From: Pseudorhodobacter sp.
GTDB lineage: Bacteria > Pseudomonadota > Alphaproteobacteria > Rhodobacterales > Rhodobacteraceae
Length of the DNA: 44,624 nt
Direction: 5' to 3'
Assembly (NCBI GenBank): GCA_029254215.1
Contig: JAQWYA010000192.1
Coordinates: 1 to 44,624 of the forward strand
Shown here piece by piece: positions 27,053 to 35,964 of the stretch (positions are counted from its first letter, which is position 1; every line of letters starts with the position of its first letter). Below the pieces are notes generated by a model. That model had not been told where the DNA came from and searched no databases. It saw nothing but the letters and a program-made list of their open reading frames with translations. The position numbers and the translations under genes are program-made.

Positions 27053-27931
27053 CTAGATGGCCTGTGCCGCATTCCAGCCTGTCGCCACCTCCAGCGCGAT
27101 GTCGGCAGCAGCCTCGGCCAGAAAACTGCGCGGCTCTCCCAGATAAGAGGCGGTGAACTCCAACGGGCTGGTCTGAAAACCGGGGTCGAATTCCTCGATC
27201 CGGTTTGCCGCCAGAAGATCGGCGGCCAGCGCACGCGGATAGGGGCCAACCGCGATCCCCGCCGCGATCATCTTGAGGCTCGCCGATAGAGAGGCCGAAG
27301 AGTAAACCCGTACATCTGGCCCGATCCTGCGGCCCAGATCCGCCATCAGCTCCCGATACGGTCTTGTCTTGGAAGCGTATGAAATCACAGGGGTTTCATG
27401 CAAGTTAACAGGCCCACTTCCAAAGGCTTTGTACCAATGGAGGTGAAATTTTGGCAGGGGCAGGTTTTCCACCGAAAACTCTGACACCGGCCCCATCAGA
27501 AGCGCCAAGTCAATCTGGCGTTCCAGCAGGCTGTTACGCAGATTGACCGAGATATCGACCGTCAGATCGATGTTCACACGCGGATATTGCAAGCTGAACG
27601 CCTTGAGGAAATCCGGCAACCACGCCTGCGCAATCGTTTCCGACGATCCGATCCGAAACAGCCCCTCCACCCCCGAGGAATTCGCCACCCGTTTCTTGAT
27701 CTCTTCATGCACGAAAAGCATCTGCTCCACATAGGCCATCAGCAGCGTTCCGGGCTTGGAAAGGGCGATGCCTTGCGGGCTGCGTTCCAGCAATTTCACC
27801 TGCAACTCATCTTCCAGCGTCGCGATTCGGGTGGAAATCGCAGGCTGCGACAGGCCCAGTTTGTCAGAGGCCTTGCGAAATCCGCCAAGACGGGCGACCC
27901 AGAAAAAAGTTCTCAGCTGCTCAAAGGTCAT
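27053..27931 (-). CDS. LysR-type transcriptional regulator (island regulator)
   Basis: A 292-residue LysR protein. The winged HTH is at residues 1-60 (MTFEQLRTFFWVARLGGFRKASDKLGLSQPAISTRIATLE) with a linker helix and a C-terminal effector-binding domain from about 90. The frame is open to 27952 via TTG; the ATG at 27931 has AAGGAAC. It reads into the DUF1445-TRAP-pxp operon on the same strand with a 106-base gap holding a palindrome, so it probably senses the imported acid and controls that operon. Its 5' end overlaps the 3' end of the neighbouring LysR gene by 11 bases. Confidence 0.9.
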   Translation of the reverse strand: MTFEQLRTFFWVARLGGFRKASDKLGLSQPAISTRIATLEDELQVKLLERSPQGIALSKPGTLLMAYVEQMLFVHEEIKKRVANSSGVEGLFRIGSSETIAQAWLPDFLKAFSLQYPRVNIDLTVDISVNLRNSLLERQIDLALLMGPVSEFSVENLPLPKFHLHWYKAFGSGPVNLHETPVISYASKTRPYRELMADLGRRIGPDVRVYSSASLSASLKMIAAGIAVGPYPRALAADLLAANRIEEFDPGFQTSPLEFTASYLGEPRSFLAEAAADIALEVATGWNAAQAI

Positions 27932-28892
27932 GTCCAGTTCCTTTTGGCGCAATCCTGTTGCGGGGCCGGGCGCTGCCCCCAGTGTCCAGTGGCCCCAGCG
28001 GCCGCGTTTCGGTCACGAAGGTTTCAAAGAATTCCGAAAACGCCGCCACTCGCAAAGGAAGCGCCTGATAGGGCGGATAGTAAAGCGTCAGCCAAAGTTC
28101 AGGCGGGGCCCAATCCGCCAGAACGGGCGACAGCGCCCCAGACGCCAACGCCGCCTCAACGATGAAATAGGGAAGCAAGGCAACCCCTTCATGCCGCAGC
28201 GCCATCTCCAAAAGCAGATCGCCACTATTGGCGCTGATCGCGGCCCCGGCGCTGACGGATTGCGTCTCTCCGGCCTTGGACAATGTCCAGGTTTCCTGCC
28301 GCCCCTCGCCCGAATAGCCAAGACAGACCATGGATTTCAGATCAGCGGGACTGGCGGGCATCCCGGTTTGCGTCAGATACTGCGGGCTTGCGACCAGCAG
28401 GCGCGGCACCGGGCAAAGCTTGCGCCAGATCGTCGATTTATCGCGCGGAGGCGCAGAGATACGGATCGCAAGGTCGAAATCTTCGGTAAGGATATCCACC
28501 AGACGGTCGCTGAGGCGCATGGAAAGCCGGGTTTCAGGGTAAAGCGTGCGAAACTGGCTGATGACATCCGGCATCAACAACAGGCCCAGTGACATCGGGG
28601 CCGAGATGCGGATCAAGCCGGAGGTGACGCCTTCTGCCTCGCGGACCGCATCGGCGGCAGCCTCGAACCCGGCGAGAAGCGGGGCCGCGCGTTCGGCATA
28701 GATCATCCCGGCGGCTGTCAGCGACACCCGCCGCGTGGTGCGCAGCAACAGCTGAACGCCCAGCGCCTCTTCCAGGGCGGCAATCGTGCGGGTCACGGTG
28801 GCGGGGGTCATGGCCAGTTGCCGCGCCGCCCCGGCAAAGCTGCGCTCAGCCGCGACGGCGAGAAAGACCCGAATGGAGGTGAAATCGCTCAT
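27921..28892 (-). CDS. LysR-type transcriptional regulator (divergent from mhqO-like gene)
   Basis: A 323-residue LysR of the CrgA/DsdC-like branch. The HTH MSDFTSIRVFLAVAAERSFAGAARQLAMTPATVTRTIAALE is at 1-40, and the effector domain begins with GLIRISAPMSLG near 93. About 30 residues beyond the usual length extend the C-terminus (Pro/Arg-rich), overlapping the next LysR gene. It is divergent from the glyoxalase/esterase pair over a 126-base region with a TGC-N7-GCA box, the standard LysR arrangement. It probably represses or activates that pair in response to quinone-like or aromatic electrophiles; this is inferred from the target genes. Confidence 0.9.
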   Translation of the reverse strand: MSDFTSIRVFLAVAAERSFAGAARQLAMTPATVTRTIAALEEALGVQLLLRTTRRVSLTAAGMIYAERAAPLLAGFEAAADAVREAEGVTSGLIRISAPMSLGLLLMPDVISQFRTLYPETRLSMRLSDRLVDILTEDFDLAIRISAPPRDKSTIWRKLCPVPRLLVASPQYLTQTGMPASPADLKSMVCLGYSGEGRQETWTLSKAGETQSVSAGAAISANSGDLLLEMALRHEGVALLPYFIVEAALASGALSPVLADWAPPELWLTLYYPPYQALPLRVAAFSEFFETFVTETRPLGPLDTGGSARPRNRIAPKGTGHDL

Positions 28893-28900
28893 CCCATCAC

Positions 28901-28962
28901 TATTGCATATTCCGCAATAAATAATACGAAATTATATCCATTCCCGAATGGTGCGTTTCACC
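28901..28962. promoter_or_regulatory. LysR-type operator in the divergent control region
   Basis: TATTGC (28901-28906) and GCAATA (28914-28919) form an inverted repeat whose core TGC-N7-GCA fits the T-N11-A LysR box. A second, AT-rich inverted repeat ATAAT/ATTAT spans 28921-28935 and a third, GGTG/CACC, 28950-28962. The first two centres are about 18 bases apart. The region lies between divergent LysR and mhqO-like starts. Confidence 0.55.
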
Positions 28963-29018
28963 CCATCTTTGACACCAACTCGGGTGCAAGCCCCGATAAG
29001 ATGTTGCAGGAGCGCGCC

Positions 29019-29951
29019 ATGCTGACCCAGATCAAAGGATTGCATCACGTCACGTCGATGACGGGGAATGCCCAGGTCAATAATGACTTTTTCACCAAGA
29101 CGCTCGGGTTGCGCCGGGTTAAGAAGACGGTGAACTTCGATGCCCCCGATGTGTACCACCTGTACTATGGTGATGCTCAGGGCAGCCCCGGCTCGGTGAT
29201 GACCTATTTCCCCTTTCCCAATATGGGGCGGGGCAGCGCGGGCACGGGCGAGGTTGGCGAAAGCCTGTTCGCCGTGTCGCGCGGCACCTTGGGCTATTGG
29301 GCCGAACGCTTGCAGAAAAGCGGCGTTGCCGTCGGCAACCCAACCGAAGAGTTTGGCGAAAAGCGCCTCAGCTTTGCCGCCCCGGATGGGGATCGTTTCG
29401 CCCTGATCGAAGTGGATTCCGCGGCCAACGCCCCCTGGGATGGCAATGGCGTGGCGGCGGCAGAGGCGATTCACGGCTTTCACGGCGCGACGATGCGTCT
29501 GCGCGATGGTGGTGCCACGGCTGAGTTGTTGCAGTTCATGGGCTACAGCCCCGTTGACCGTCAGGGCCCTGTCACGCGCTATGCGATTGCGGGCGGCAAT
29601 GGCGCGGACCGGATTGACGTCGAGGTTCTGCCCAATGCTCCGCGCGCGCAACAGGGCGCAGGCTCGGTCCACCATATCGCTTTCGCCGTTGAAAACCGCG
29701 CGGCCCAGCTTGAGGTCCGCAAGGCGCTGATGGACACGGGCCATCAGGTGACCCCGGTGATCGACCGGGATTACTTCTGGGCGATCTATTTCCGCACCCC
29801 CGGCGGTGTCCTGTTTGAAATCGCCACCAACGAACCGGGCTTTGACCGCGACGAAGACAGCGCCCATCTGGGAGAGGCGCTGAAACTGCCGCGCCAGCAT
29901 GAGGCCCTTCGCCCCCGGATCGAGGCACTTTTGCCCCCGATCCGCGATTGA
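29019..29951 (+). CDS. VOC-family ring-cleaving dioxygenase, MhqO-like
   Basis: A 310-residue protein made of two vicinal-oxygen-chelate modules. Metal ligands are likely His in GLHHVTS (9-10) and GSVHHIAFAV and the Glu in GVLFEIATNEPGF. These are the signature segments of the MhqO/MhqA group, which in Bacillus detoxifies methylhydroquinone and catechol-type electrophiles. The frame is open upstream into the LysR gene, but the ATG at 29019 follows AGGAG. The esterase gene follows after 50 bases, so the two probably form an operon, as mhqO/mhqD-type genes often do. Substrate is inferred. Confidence 0.82.
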   Translation: MLTQIKGLHHVTSMTGNAQVNNDFFTKTLGLRRVKKTVNFDAPDVYHLYYGDAQGSPGSVMTYFPFPNMGRGSAGTGEVGESLFAVSRGTLGYWAERLQKSGVAVGNPTEEFGEKRLSFAAPDGDRFALIEVDSAANAPWDGNGVAAAEAIHGFHGATMRLRDGGATAELLQFMGYSPVDRQGPVTRYAIAGGNGADRIDVEVLPNAPRAQQGAGSVHHIAFAVENRAAQLEVRKALMDTGHQVTPVIDRDYFWAIYFRTPGGVLFEIATNEPGFDRDEDSAHLGEALKLPRQHEALRPRIEALLPPIRD

Positions 29952-30001
29952 CCGCGCCCGCCACGGCCTCCCTCCTCCAGACGCCAACAAACAGGATCGC
30001 C

Positions 30002-30610
30002 ATGACCGCTTCAGCCTATCTGCACCGCTTCAAGGCACCGTCACCCGGCGCGCCGCTGATCTTTGCCTTTCACGGAACCGGAGGGGATGAGAACCAGTTT
30101 TTCGGGCTAATGGCGCAGATCCTGCCCGAGGCGGGGCTGATCGCCCCTCGGGGGGATGTGTCTGAACATGGGGCGAACCGCTATTTCCGCCGGACGGGCG
30201 AGGGCGTTTATGACATGCCCGATCTGGCGGCGCGGGTGGAGAAGATGGCGGGCTTTATTGCGGCCCATAAGGCTGCGCATCCGGGCGCGCCTGTCTTTGG
30301 GATGGGCTATTCGAATGGCGCGAATATCTTGGCGGCTGTGATGTTGACCCATCCCGACCTGATCGACCGCGCGGCCTTATTGCACCCGCTGATCCCATGG
30401 ACACCCCAAGATCAGCCGGGGTTGAAGGGCAAACGGATTCTGATCACCGCAGGTCAGCGCGACCCGATCTGCCCCACCCCCCTGACCGAGGCGCTGGCGG
30501 CGTATTTCACCGCTCAGGGGGCGGAGGTGGCAAAGACGGTGCATTCCGGCGGGCATGACCTGCAGCAAAGCGAACTCGTCGCCCTGCAGGATTTCCTATC
30601 CGCTGCCTGA
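30002..30610 (+). CDS. Alpha/beta-hydrolase, MhqD-like carboxylesterase
   Basis: A 202-residue cytosolic hydrolase. The nucleophile elbow GMGYSNGAN places Ser at 104; acid D154 (GQRDPICP) and base H185 (SGGHD) complete the triad; the oxyanion segment is FHGTGGDE near 24-30. It belongs to the phospholipase/carboxylesterase group that includes MhqD. A TTG at 29948 would add 18 residues overlapping the previous stop; the ATG at 30002 starts the conserved part. Cotranscription with the dioxygenase suggests hydrolysis of a ring-cleavage or quinone-adduct product. Confidence 0.85.
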   Translation: MTASAYLHRFKAPSPGAPLIFAFHGTGGDENQFFGLMAQILPEAGLIAPRGDVSEHGANRYFRRTGEGVYDMPDLAARVEKMAGFIAAHKAAHPGAPVFGMGYSNGANILAAVMLTHPDLIDRAALLHPLIPWTPQDQPGLKGKRILITAGQRDPICPTPLTEALAAYFTAQGAEVAKTVHSGGHDLQQSELVALQDFLSAA

Positions 30611-30637
30611 GGGGCGATCTTGCCGCAAAACGCCCCT
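30611..30637. terminator. Weak hairpin between convergent esterase and ychF
   Basis: GGGGCG at 30611-30616 pairs with CGCCCC at 30631-30636 around a 14-base loop, directly after the esterase stop. The loop is long and no T run follows, so it is only a possible bidirectional terminator. Confidence 0.35.
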
Positions 30638-30665
30638 CCGCCTCGCATAGCCTGACCAGAAAAGA

Positions 30666-31763
30666 TCAGCCGGAGAACAGGAAGTGGAGGACATCGCCGT
30701 CCTTCACCTCATAGCTTTTGCCTTCGACGCGGAACTTGCCCGCCTCTTTCGCGCCAGCCTCGCCCTTGCCCGCGATGTAATCGGCATAGGCCACGGTTTC
30801 GGCGCGAATAAAGCCCTTTTCAAAGTCGCCGTGGATAACACCCGCCGCCTGAGGCGCCAAAGTGCCTTTCGAGATTGTCCAAGCGCGGGCCTCTTTCGGG
30901 CCGACGGTGAAATAGGTCTGCAAGCCCAAAAGCTGGTAGCCCGCGCGGATCAGCCGGTCGAGACCAGCTTCCTCCAGCCCCATTTCGCCCAGAAACATCT
31001 CCGCCTCGTCGGCGGCAAGCTGGCTGATTTCTTCCTCGATCCGGGCGGAGATCACGACGACCCCTGCCCCTTGCACCTTTGCCATCTCGGCCACGCGGGC
31101 AGACTGGCTGTTGCCATCCGCTGCACAGGCCTCTTCGACGTTGCAGACGTAAAGCACGGGCTTCGACGTCAGCAATTGCAAAAGCCGCCAATTGCGCAGG
31201 TCATCTTCGGCGACCGCGACGGTGCGGGCAGGTTTGCCCTCTTCCAAGGCGGTTTGCGCCAGTTTCAGCAGACGGACCTGATCGCCCGCCTCTTTGTCGC
31301 CGCCCTTGATCTTGCGGGCAAGGTTCGCCAGCCGCCGCTCGATGCTTTCGAGATCCGAAAGCATCAATTCGGTTTCAATCGTCTCGGCATCAGCGACAGG
31401 GTCGATCCGGCCTTCGACATGGGTGATGTCGCCGTCTTCAAAGCAGCGCAGCACATGGGCAATCGCATCGCATTCGCGGATATTGGCCAGGAACTGGTTG
31501 CCAAGACCTTCGCCCTTCGAGGCACCCCGCACGAGGCCCGCAATATCGACAAAGGTCATCCGGGTGGGGATGATCTGCTTGGAGCCGGCAATCGCCGCCA
31601 GCTTTTCCAAACGGTCATCTGGCACCGCGACGTCCCCGACATTCGGCTCGATCGTGCAGAAGGGAAAGTTCGCAGCCTGCGCCGCCGCCGTGCGGGTCAG
31701 CGCGTTAAAAAGGGTCGATTTGCCGACATTCGGCAGCCCGACGATACCCATTCTGAACCCCAT
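30666..31763 (-). CDS. ychF: Redox-regulated ATPase YchF (Obg-like)
   Basis: A 365-residue TRAFAC P-loop NTPase that prefers ATP, binds ribosomes and dampens the oxidative-stress response. The P-loop GLPNVGKST is at 9-17, switch region [20 protein letters not shown] follows, and NVEE replaces the GTP-specific NKxD, explaining ATP use. The C-terminal TGS domain is [16 protein letters not shown] onward to the end. ATGs occur at 31769 and 31763. AAGGGG abuts the first but stands six bases before the second, so 31763 is chosen. It is divergent from trpA. Confidence 0.93.
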   Translation of the reverse strand: MGFRMGIVGLPNVGKSTLFNALTRTAAAQAANFPFCTIEPNVGDVAVPDDRLEKLAAIAGSKQIIPTRMTFVDIAGLVRGASKGEGLGNQFLANIRECDAIAHVLRCFEDGDITHVEGRIDPVADAETIETELMLSDLESIERRLANLARKIKGGDKEAGDQVRLLKLAQTALEEGKPARTVAVAEDDLRNWRLLQLLTSKPVLYVCNVEEACAADGNSQSARVAEMAKVQGAGVVVISARIEEEISQLAADEAEMFLGEMGLEEAGLDRLIRAGYQLLGLQTYFTVGPKEARAWTISKGTLAPQAAGVIHGDFEKGFIRAETVAYADYIAGKGEAGAKEAGKFRVEGKSYEVKDGDVLHFLFSG

Positions 31764-31941
31764 CTTCATCCCCTTGCAAATCGGGCCGCGCAGGATCGCG
31801 GCGCGGATGCTTATTATGCAATGCGGCGCAAGTTACAAGGCTGACACGCCTGACCGCAAAGCTTTGGCTCTGCCGTCGCGGCCCATTGATTTCCGCGCCG
31901 CTTTTCGGCACAGGAAGGCCAAGACAGCGAAAGGAAGCCAG

Positions 31942-32733
31942 ATGACCCGGATCGACAAGACGTTCAGCCGCCTGCGGGCCGAGGGCAAGAAGGCCTTTGT
32001 GTCTTATATCATGGCCGGGGATCCGGATGTCGAAACCTCGCTTGCGGTGATGAAGGGCCTGCCTGCGGCGGGCGTGGACATCATCGAGATCGGCCTGCCC
32101 TTTACCGACCCGATGGCCGATGGTCCGACCATTCAACTCGCAGGACAGCGCGCGCTGGAAGGCGGGATGACGCTGGACAAGACGCTGGCGATGGTCGCCG
32201 AGTTTCGCAAGGACGACGACAGCACCCCCATCGTGATGATGGGCTATTACAACCCGATCTATTCGCGTGGCACAGAGCTGTTCCTCGCCCAAGCCAAGGC
32301 TGCCGGGATCGACGGGTTGATTGTGGTCGATCTGCCGCCCGAAGAGGATGACGAACTCTGCATCCCCGCGCAGGCCGCCGGGTTGAACTTCATCCGTCTG
32401 GCCACGCCCACGACCGATGACAAGCGTCTGCCCAAGGTGCTGCAAAACACCAGCGGATTTGTCTATTACGTCTCGATCACCGGGATCACCGGGGCCGCGG
32501 CCCCCGAAGCCTCTGACGTCGCGCCGGAAGTCGCACGGATCAAGGCGCAGACCGATTTGCCGGTTATCGTGGGTTTTGGCATCACCACCCCCGCCGCCGC
32601 TGAGGCGATTGCCGGGATCGCGGATGGCTGCGTTGTCGGCTCTGCCATCGTCAAGGATATCGCCGAGGGCAAGCCCGTCGCCGTTATTCTGGGCCGTGTG
32701 GCCGAACTGGCCGCCGGGGCGCATCGCGGCTAA
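31942..32733 (+). CDS. trpA: Tryptophan synthase alpha subunit
   Basis: A 263-residue TIM barrel that cleaves indole-glycerol phosphate and channels indole to TrpB. The catalytic E49 and D60 fall at the canonical numbers in [18 protein letters not shown]; the phosphate-binding VGFGI and GSAIV loops are present. The ATG at 31942 follows AAGGAAG; the longer frame from 31294 is antisense to ychF. It stands alone: trpB ends the window 11.6 kb away on the other strand, so the two subunits are encoded in separate units, as is common in Rhodobacterales. Confidence 0.95.
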   Translation: MTRIDKTFSRLRAEGKKAFVSYIMAGDPDVETSLAVMKGLPAAGVDIIEIGLPFTDPMADGPTIQLAGQRALEGGMTLDKTLAMVAEFRKDDDSTPIVMMGYYNPIYSRGTELFLAQAKAAGIDGLIVVDLPPEEDDELCIPAQAAGLNFIRLATPTTDDKRLPKVLQNTSGFVYYVSITGITGAAAPEASDVAPEVARIKAQTDLPVIVGFGITTPAAAEAIAGIADGCVVGSAIVKDIAEGKPVAVILGRVAELAAGAHRG

Positions 32734-32874
32734 GGGCCGCAGTGTTTCATCAGGATTGACGGGCCCAAGGGCTGCGTTGACAATGCTGACATCGGTCGCG
32801 ATGCCATTCTGTTGGCGTAGCGGGCGATTGCCGTATCCGGATGCGGCAAAGTCTGGAAGACCGAGGGAGTAAAC

Positions 32875-34296
32875 ATGGCAGACGTCATTGCAGAGGCCGA
32901 AGCATCGGCGGCGCCAATTAACGCGCCGCGCCCCTCCGACACTCTGGCTGGGATTGACCGGGATCGTCTGCGGAATTTCGCAACCCGCGAGGCGCAGCAC
33001 TATGGGGCGAGCCGGCCCAAGACTCAGCACGCCCTGAAACGTGGCAGCGGTGATTGGTTAAGCCGCGTGCCGATGCATTGGATGCGCGACTGGCCGATGC
33101 CGTTTCCCATGGTCGTTGACCATGCGAAAGGCGCGCGGCTGACGGATATCGACGGGGTTACGCTGGATGACTTCTGCCTTGGCGATACAGGCAGCCTGTT
33201 TGGCCATTCGCCTAAAGCGGTGACAAAAGCCGTGCGCGCGCAGGCCAAACGGGGCCTGACTTATATGCTGCCCACTCAAGCCGCGCTGGAGGCGGGGCAG
33301 TTGTTGTCCAAGACCTTCTGGCCGCTGCAATGGCAGGTGGCGATGACGGCAACGGATGCGAACCGTTTTGCCATTCGCGTGGCGCGGGCGGTGACCGGGC
33401 GGCCCAAGGTGCTTGTCTTCGACGGCGCCTATCACGGGACGGTCGATGATGTGATGGTGGAACTCGCCGGGGAAGAGACCCGCAACCGCGAAGGTCTGGT
33501 CGGTCAGGTCGCCGACTTGACCTTGGGGGCGGTGGCCGTGCCCTTCAATGACCTAGAGGCGGTGCGCGCAGCCCTTGCCTCGGGCGAGGTTGCGGCGGTT
33601 CTGACCGAGCCTGTGATGACCAATTGCTGCATGGTCCTGCCGGAGCCGGGGTTTCTTGAGGCCTTGCGTGATCTGTGCAGCACCACCGGCACGCTGTTGA
33701 TCATTGACGAGACGCATACGCTTTCGAGCGGGCTGGGCGGCTATGCCAAAACCCATGGGGTGATGCCGGATATCCTAGTGCTGGGCAAAGCGGTGGCGGG
33801 GGGCGTGCCCTGTGCGGTTTGGGGCCTCTCGGATGCGGTTGCGATGCGCTATCTGGCCTATGACAAAAGCCGGGCCTCCGGGCATTCGGGGATGGGAACA
33901 ACGCTCAGCGGCAATCCCGTTCAGTTCGCGGCCTTGCGCGCGAATTTGGCAGAGGTGATGACAGCCGAAGCCTATACGCGGATGGAGGCAGGGGCCGCAC
34001 GATTGGAGGCGGGGCTTGGGGCCGCCATCGCTCGGTTTGGGGTGCCATGGCATGTTGTGCGGGTCGGCGCACGGGTTGAGTTCATTTGCTACGCCACCCC
34101 CTTGCGCAACGGGGCCGAAGCCCGTGAGGCGCATTGCGGCCCGGTGGAACGGGCGATGCATCTGGGCCTTGTGAACCGGGGCTGCCTGATTGCGCCGTTC
34201 CACAACATGATGCTGGTCAGCCCGAAAACCTCGCAGAAACAGATCGACCGGCTGATCGGTGCCTTCGAGGACTGCCTTGCGGAGGTTCTTGGGTAG
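32875..34296 (+). CDS. Class III pyridoxal-phosphate aminotransferase
   Basis: A 473-residue fold-type I PLP enzyme. The Schiff-base lysine is K305 (LVLGKAVAGG) and the PLP-ring aspartate D278 (LLIIDETHT); FDGAYHGTVDD and GTTLSGNP segments complete the site. The close resemblance to glutamate-1-semialdehyde aminomutase shows in the GYAKTHGVMPDILVLGKAVAGG run, but the ~60-residue N-terminal extension and neighbours suggest an omega-aminotransferase. It is followed by a glutamine-synthetase-like ligase, so polyamine or amino-alcohol catabolism is possible. The substrate is not decidable here. Confidence 0.87.
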   Translation: MADVIAEAEASAAPINAPRPSDTLAGIDRDRLRNFATREAQHYGASRPKTQHALKRGSGDWLSRVPMHWMRDWPMPFPMVVDHAKGARLTDIDGVTLDDFCLGDTGSLFGHSPKAVTKAVRAQAKRGLTYMLPTQAALEAGQLLSKTFWPLQWQVAMTATDANRFAIRVARAVTGRPKVLVFDGAYHGTVDDVMVELAGEETRNREGLVGQVADLTLGAVAVPFNDLEAVRAALASGEVAAVLTEPVMTNCCMVLPEPGFLEALRDLCSTTGTLLIIDETHTLSSGLGGYAKTHGVMPDILVLGKAVAGGVPCAVWGLSDAVAMRYLAYDKSRASGHSGMGTTLSGNPVQFAALRANLAEVMTAEAYTRMEAGAARLEAGLGAAIARFGVPWHVVRVGARVEFICYATPLRNGAEAREAHCGPVERAMHLGLVNRGCLIAPFHNMMLVSPKTSQKQIDRLIGAFEDCLAEVLG

Positions 34297-34335
34297 GGCA
34301 GGATTGCGCTGTGGCGGGGCCGCAGCGCCGCAAAA

Positions 34336-34388
34336 GGGGGGCGCTGCCCCCCTCGGCCTTACGGCCTCACCCCCCGAGGTATTTTCAC
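34336..34388. repeat. Double-hairpin GC-rich intergenic element
   Basis: GGGGGGC-GCT-GCCCCCC at 34336-34352 forms a 7-bp hairpin, then a GGCC-TTAC-GGCC hairpin, then a CCCCCCGAGGTATTTTC block. I recall this order (two hairpins plus CCCCGAGGTATTT-like tail) as a repeated intergenic element in Rhodobacteraceae. Only one copy is in the window. It lies between the aminotransferase and ligase genes and could act as terminator or RNA-stability element. Confidence 0.5.
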
Positions 34389-34506
34389 CCGGAGAATGGG
34401 GGTGCAGCCTGAGGCCCGTTGAGGCTGGGGCCGTGCGGGCTTGAGTGCGGAGCCGTGGCGCAGTAGGGACGTCGGGCAGAACGACCAATACGGCAGGAGA
34501 TGACAG

Positions 34507-35904
34507 ATGACGGCAGGGCATTGCCCTTCGGGGGCACAGGTGGCGGAGGCGGAGGCCTTTCTGGCGGCGCATCCCGACATTGAGGCTTTTGATCTGGTGC
34601 TGAACGATGCCAATGGCATCGGGCGCGGCAAAATCATCCGCCGTCATGAGTTGCTGGGGCTTTATCGCAACGGGCGGCATTTGCCGATTTCAATCCTCGG
34701 GCTGGATATCTGCGGTGAGGACGTGCATGAGACCGGGCTGATCTGGGATCAGGGGGATGGCGATCTTCGGGCCTGGCCCGTGCCCGGAAGTCTGGTGCCG
34801 CTGCATGGCACCTCGCCCCGGCGCGGTGAGGTCTTGCTGTCGATGTACAGTCTGGACGGGGAGCCGATGGGATCTGACCCGCGGCACGCTTTGGCGCGGC
34901 AGGTCGCGGCACTGGCGGAGGAGGGGCTGTTTCCGGCAGGAGCGTTTGAGCTGGAGTTTTTCCTGCTGGCCAATGAACGTGGCCCTGATGGCAAGGTACA
35001 ACCCGCGCGGGATGTGCTGGACGGTCGCAGCAGCGCCAAGACCGAGGTTTATTCGGTCGATCACCTGCATGGGATGCTGCCGCTTTTTTCGGATATTTAC
35101 GCAGGCGCCAAGTTGGCTGGGATCACGGCCGAGACTCTGATCTCGGAATATGCGCCTGGGCAGTATGAGCTGACGCTGGATTATCGCCGTGATGTCATGC
35201 AGGCCGCCGATGATCTGATCCGGCTCAAGCGGATCGTCCGGGCGCAGGCGCGGGCGCATGGGGTGACTGCCTGTTTCATGGCCAAACCGATTGAGGCCTA
35301 TGCCGGGTCGGGGATGCATTTTCATGTGTCGATGCAGGATGGCTCGGGTGTGAACATGTTTGCCGAAGCCGCCGCTGATGAAGGGACATGGTCCCCGATG
35401 ATCCTGCACGCCTTGGGGGGGCTGCGAGCGACCATGGCGGAATCCATGCTCATTTTCGCGCCCCATGCCAACAGTTGGCGGCGCTTTGCCAACCAATCCT
35501 ACGCGCCTGTCAGCCCGTCCTGGGGGGTCAACAACCGCTCTGTCGCCCTGCGCATCCCGGCGGGAGAATTGAAGGCGCGGCGGGTCGAGCATCGTCCCTC
35601 GGGGGTTGACGCCAACCCCTATCTGGTGGCCGCGACCGTTCTGGCGGGTATCCGCCACGGGCTAGCCAAAAGGATCGACCCCGGCCCCGAGACCACTGGC
35701 AACGGCTATGACGGAGAGGATGACAAATCCATCCCCGCCGATTGGCGCGAGGCGATCCGGGCGGCCACAGGATCGGCCTTTGTACGCGATGCTTTGGGGG
35801 CAGAGATGCACAAGACCTTCTGCGCCATCAAGGCGGCGGAACTGGCGCGCGTTTCGCGGACCATCGCGGATGTTGATTTCGATCTGTACCTCCACACGGT
35901 CTAG
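34507..35904 (+). CDS. Glutamine-synthetase-like ligase (gamma-glutamylpolyamine synthetase type)
   Basis: A 465-residue member of the GS III-like/PuuA group, which joins glutamate to amines using ATP. Catalytic-domain motifs are FELEFFLL (metal Glu), EYAPGQYELTLDYRRDV, GSGMHFHVSMQD (ATP-site His), the SYAPVSPSWGVNNRSVALRIP stretch and RRVEHRPSGVDANPYL. The N-terminal beta-grasp part carries LVLNDANGIGRGKIIRRHEL. No adenylylation-site tyrosine loop of GlnA is evident. The ATG has AGGAG upstream. The class III aminotransferase just before it is a usual partner of PuuA-type enzymes in putrescine or ethanolamine use. Function beyond the family is inferred. Confidence 0.85.
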   Translation: MTAGHCPSGAQVAEAEAFLAAHPDIEAFDLVLNDANGIGRGKIIRRHELLGLYRNGRHLPISILGLDICGEDVHETGLIWDQGDGDLRAWPVPGSLVPLHGTSPRRGEVLLSMYSLDGEPMGSDPRHALARQVAALAEEGLFPAGAFELEFFLLANERGPDGKVQPARDVLDGRSSAKTEVYSVDHLHGMLPLFSDIYAGAKLAGITAETLISEYAPGQYELTLDYRRDVMQAADDLIRLKRIVRAQARAHGVTACFMAKPIEAYAGSGMHFHVSMQDGSGVNMFAEAAADEGTWSPMILHALGGLRATMAESMLIFAPHANSWRRFANQSYAPVSPSWGVNNRSVALRIPAGELKARRVEHRPSGVDANPYLVAATVLAGIRHGLAKRIDPGPETTGNGYDGEDDKSIPADWREAIRAATGSAFVRDALGAEMHKTFCAIKAAELARVSRTIADVDFDLYLHTV

Positions 35905-35905
35905 T

Positions 35906-35923
35906 CTAGCCTTGCCGGGCTAG
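35906..35923 (+). terminator. Short hairpin after the ligase stop
   Basis: CTAGCC (35906-35911) pairs with GGCTAG (35918-35923) around TTGCCG, two bases after the TAG stop. The stem is only 6 bp and no T run follows; it merges into the GGCTG tandem repeat. Confidence 0.35.
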
Positions 35924-35947
35924 GCTGGGCTGGGCTGGGCTGGGCCG
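35918..35947. repeat. Tandem GGCTG pentanucleotide repeat
   Basis: Six 5-base units: GGCTA, four perfect GGCTG (35923-35942) and GGCCG. It lies between the ligase stop and the control region of the next gene. A pentamer repeat does not keep reading frame but is non-coding here, so length change could alter spacing only. Confidence 0.8.
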
Positions 35948-35964
35948 TGGGGCAGAATGAAGCA

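Noticed and set aside
31294-31941. 216-codon N-terminal extension of the trpA frame
   Set aside because: It lies antisense to ychF; TrpA catalytic residues fall at canonical numbers only when starting at 31942.
32777-32782. TTGACA upstream of the class III aminotransferase as a -35 box
   Set aside because: No acceptable -10 hexamer occurs at 16-18 bases; the closest is 22 bases away.
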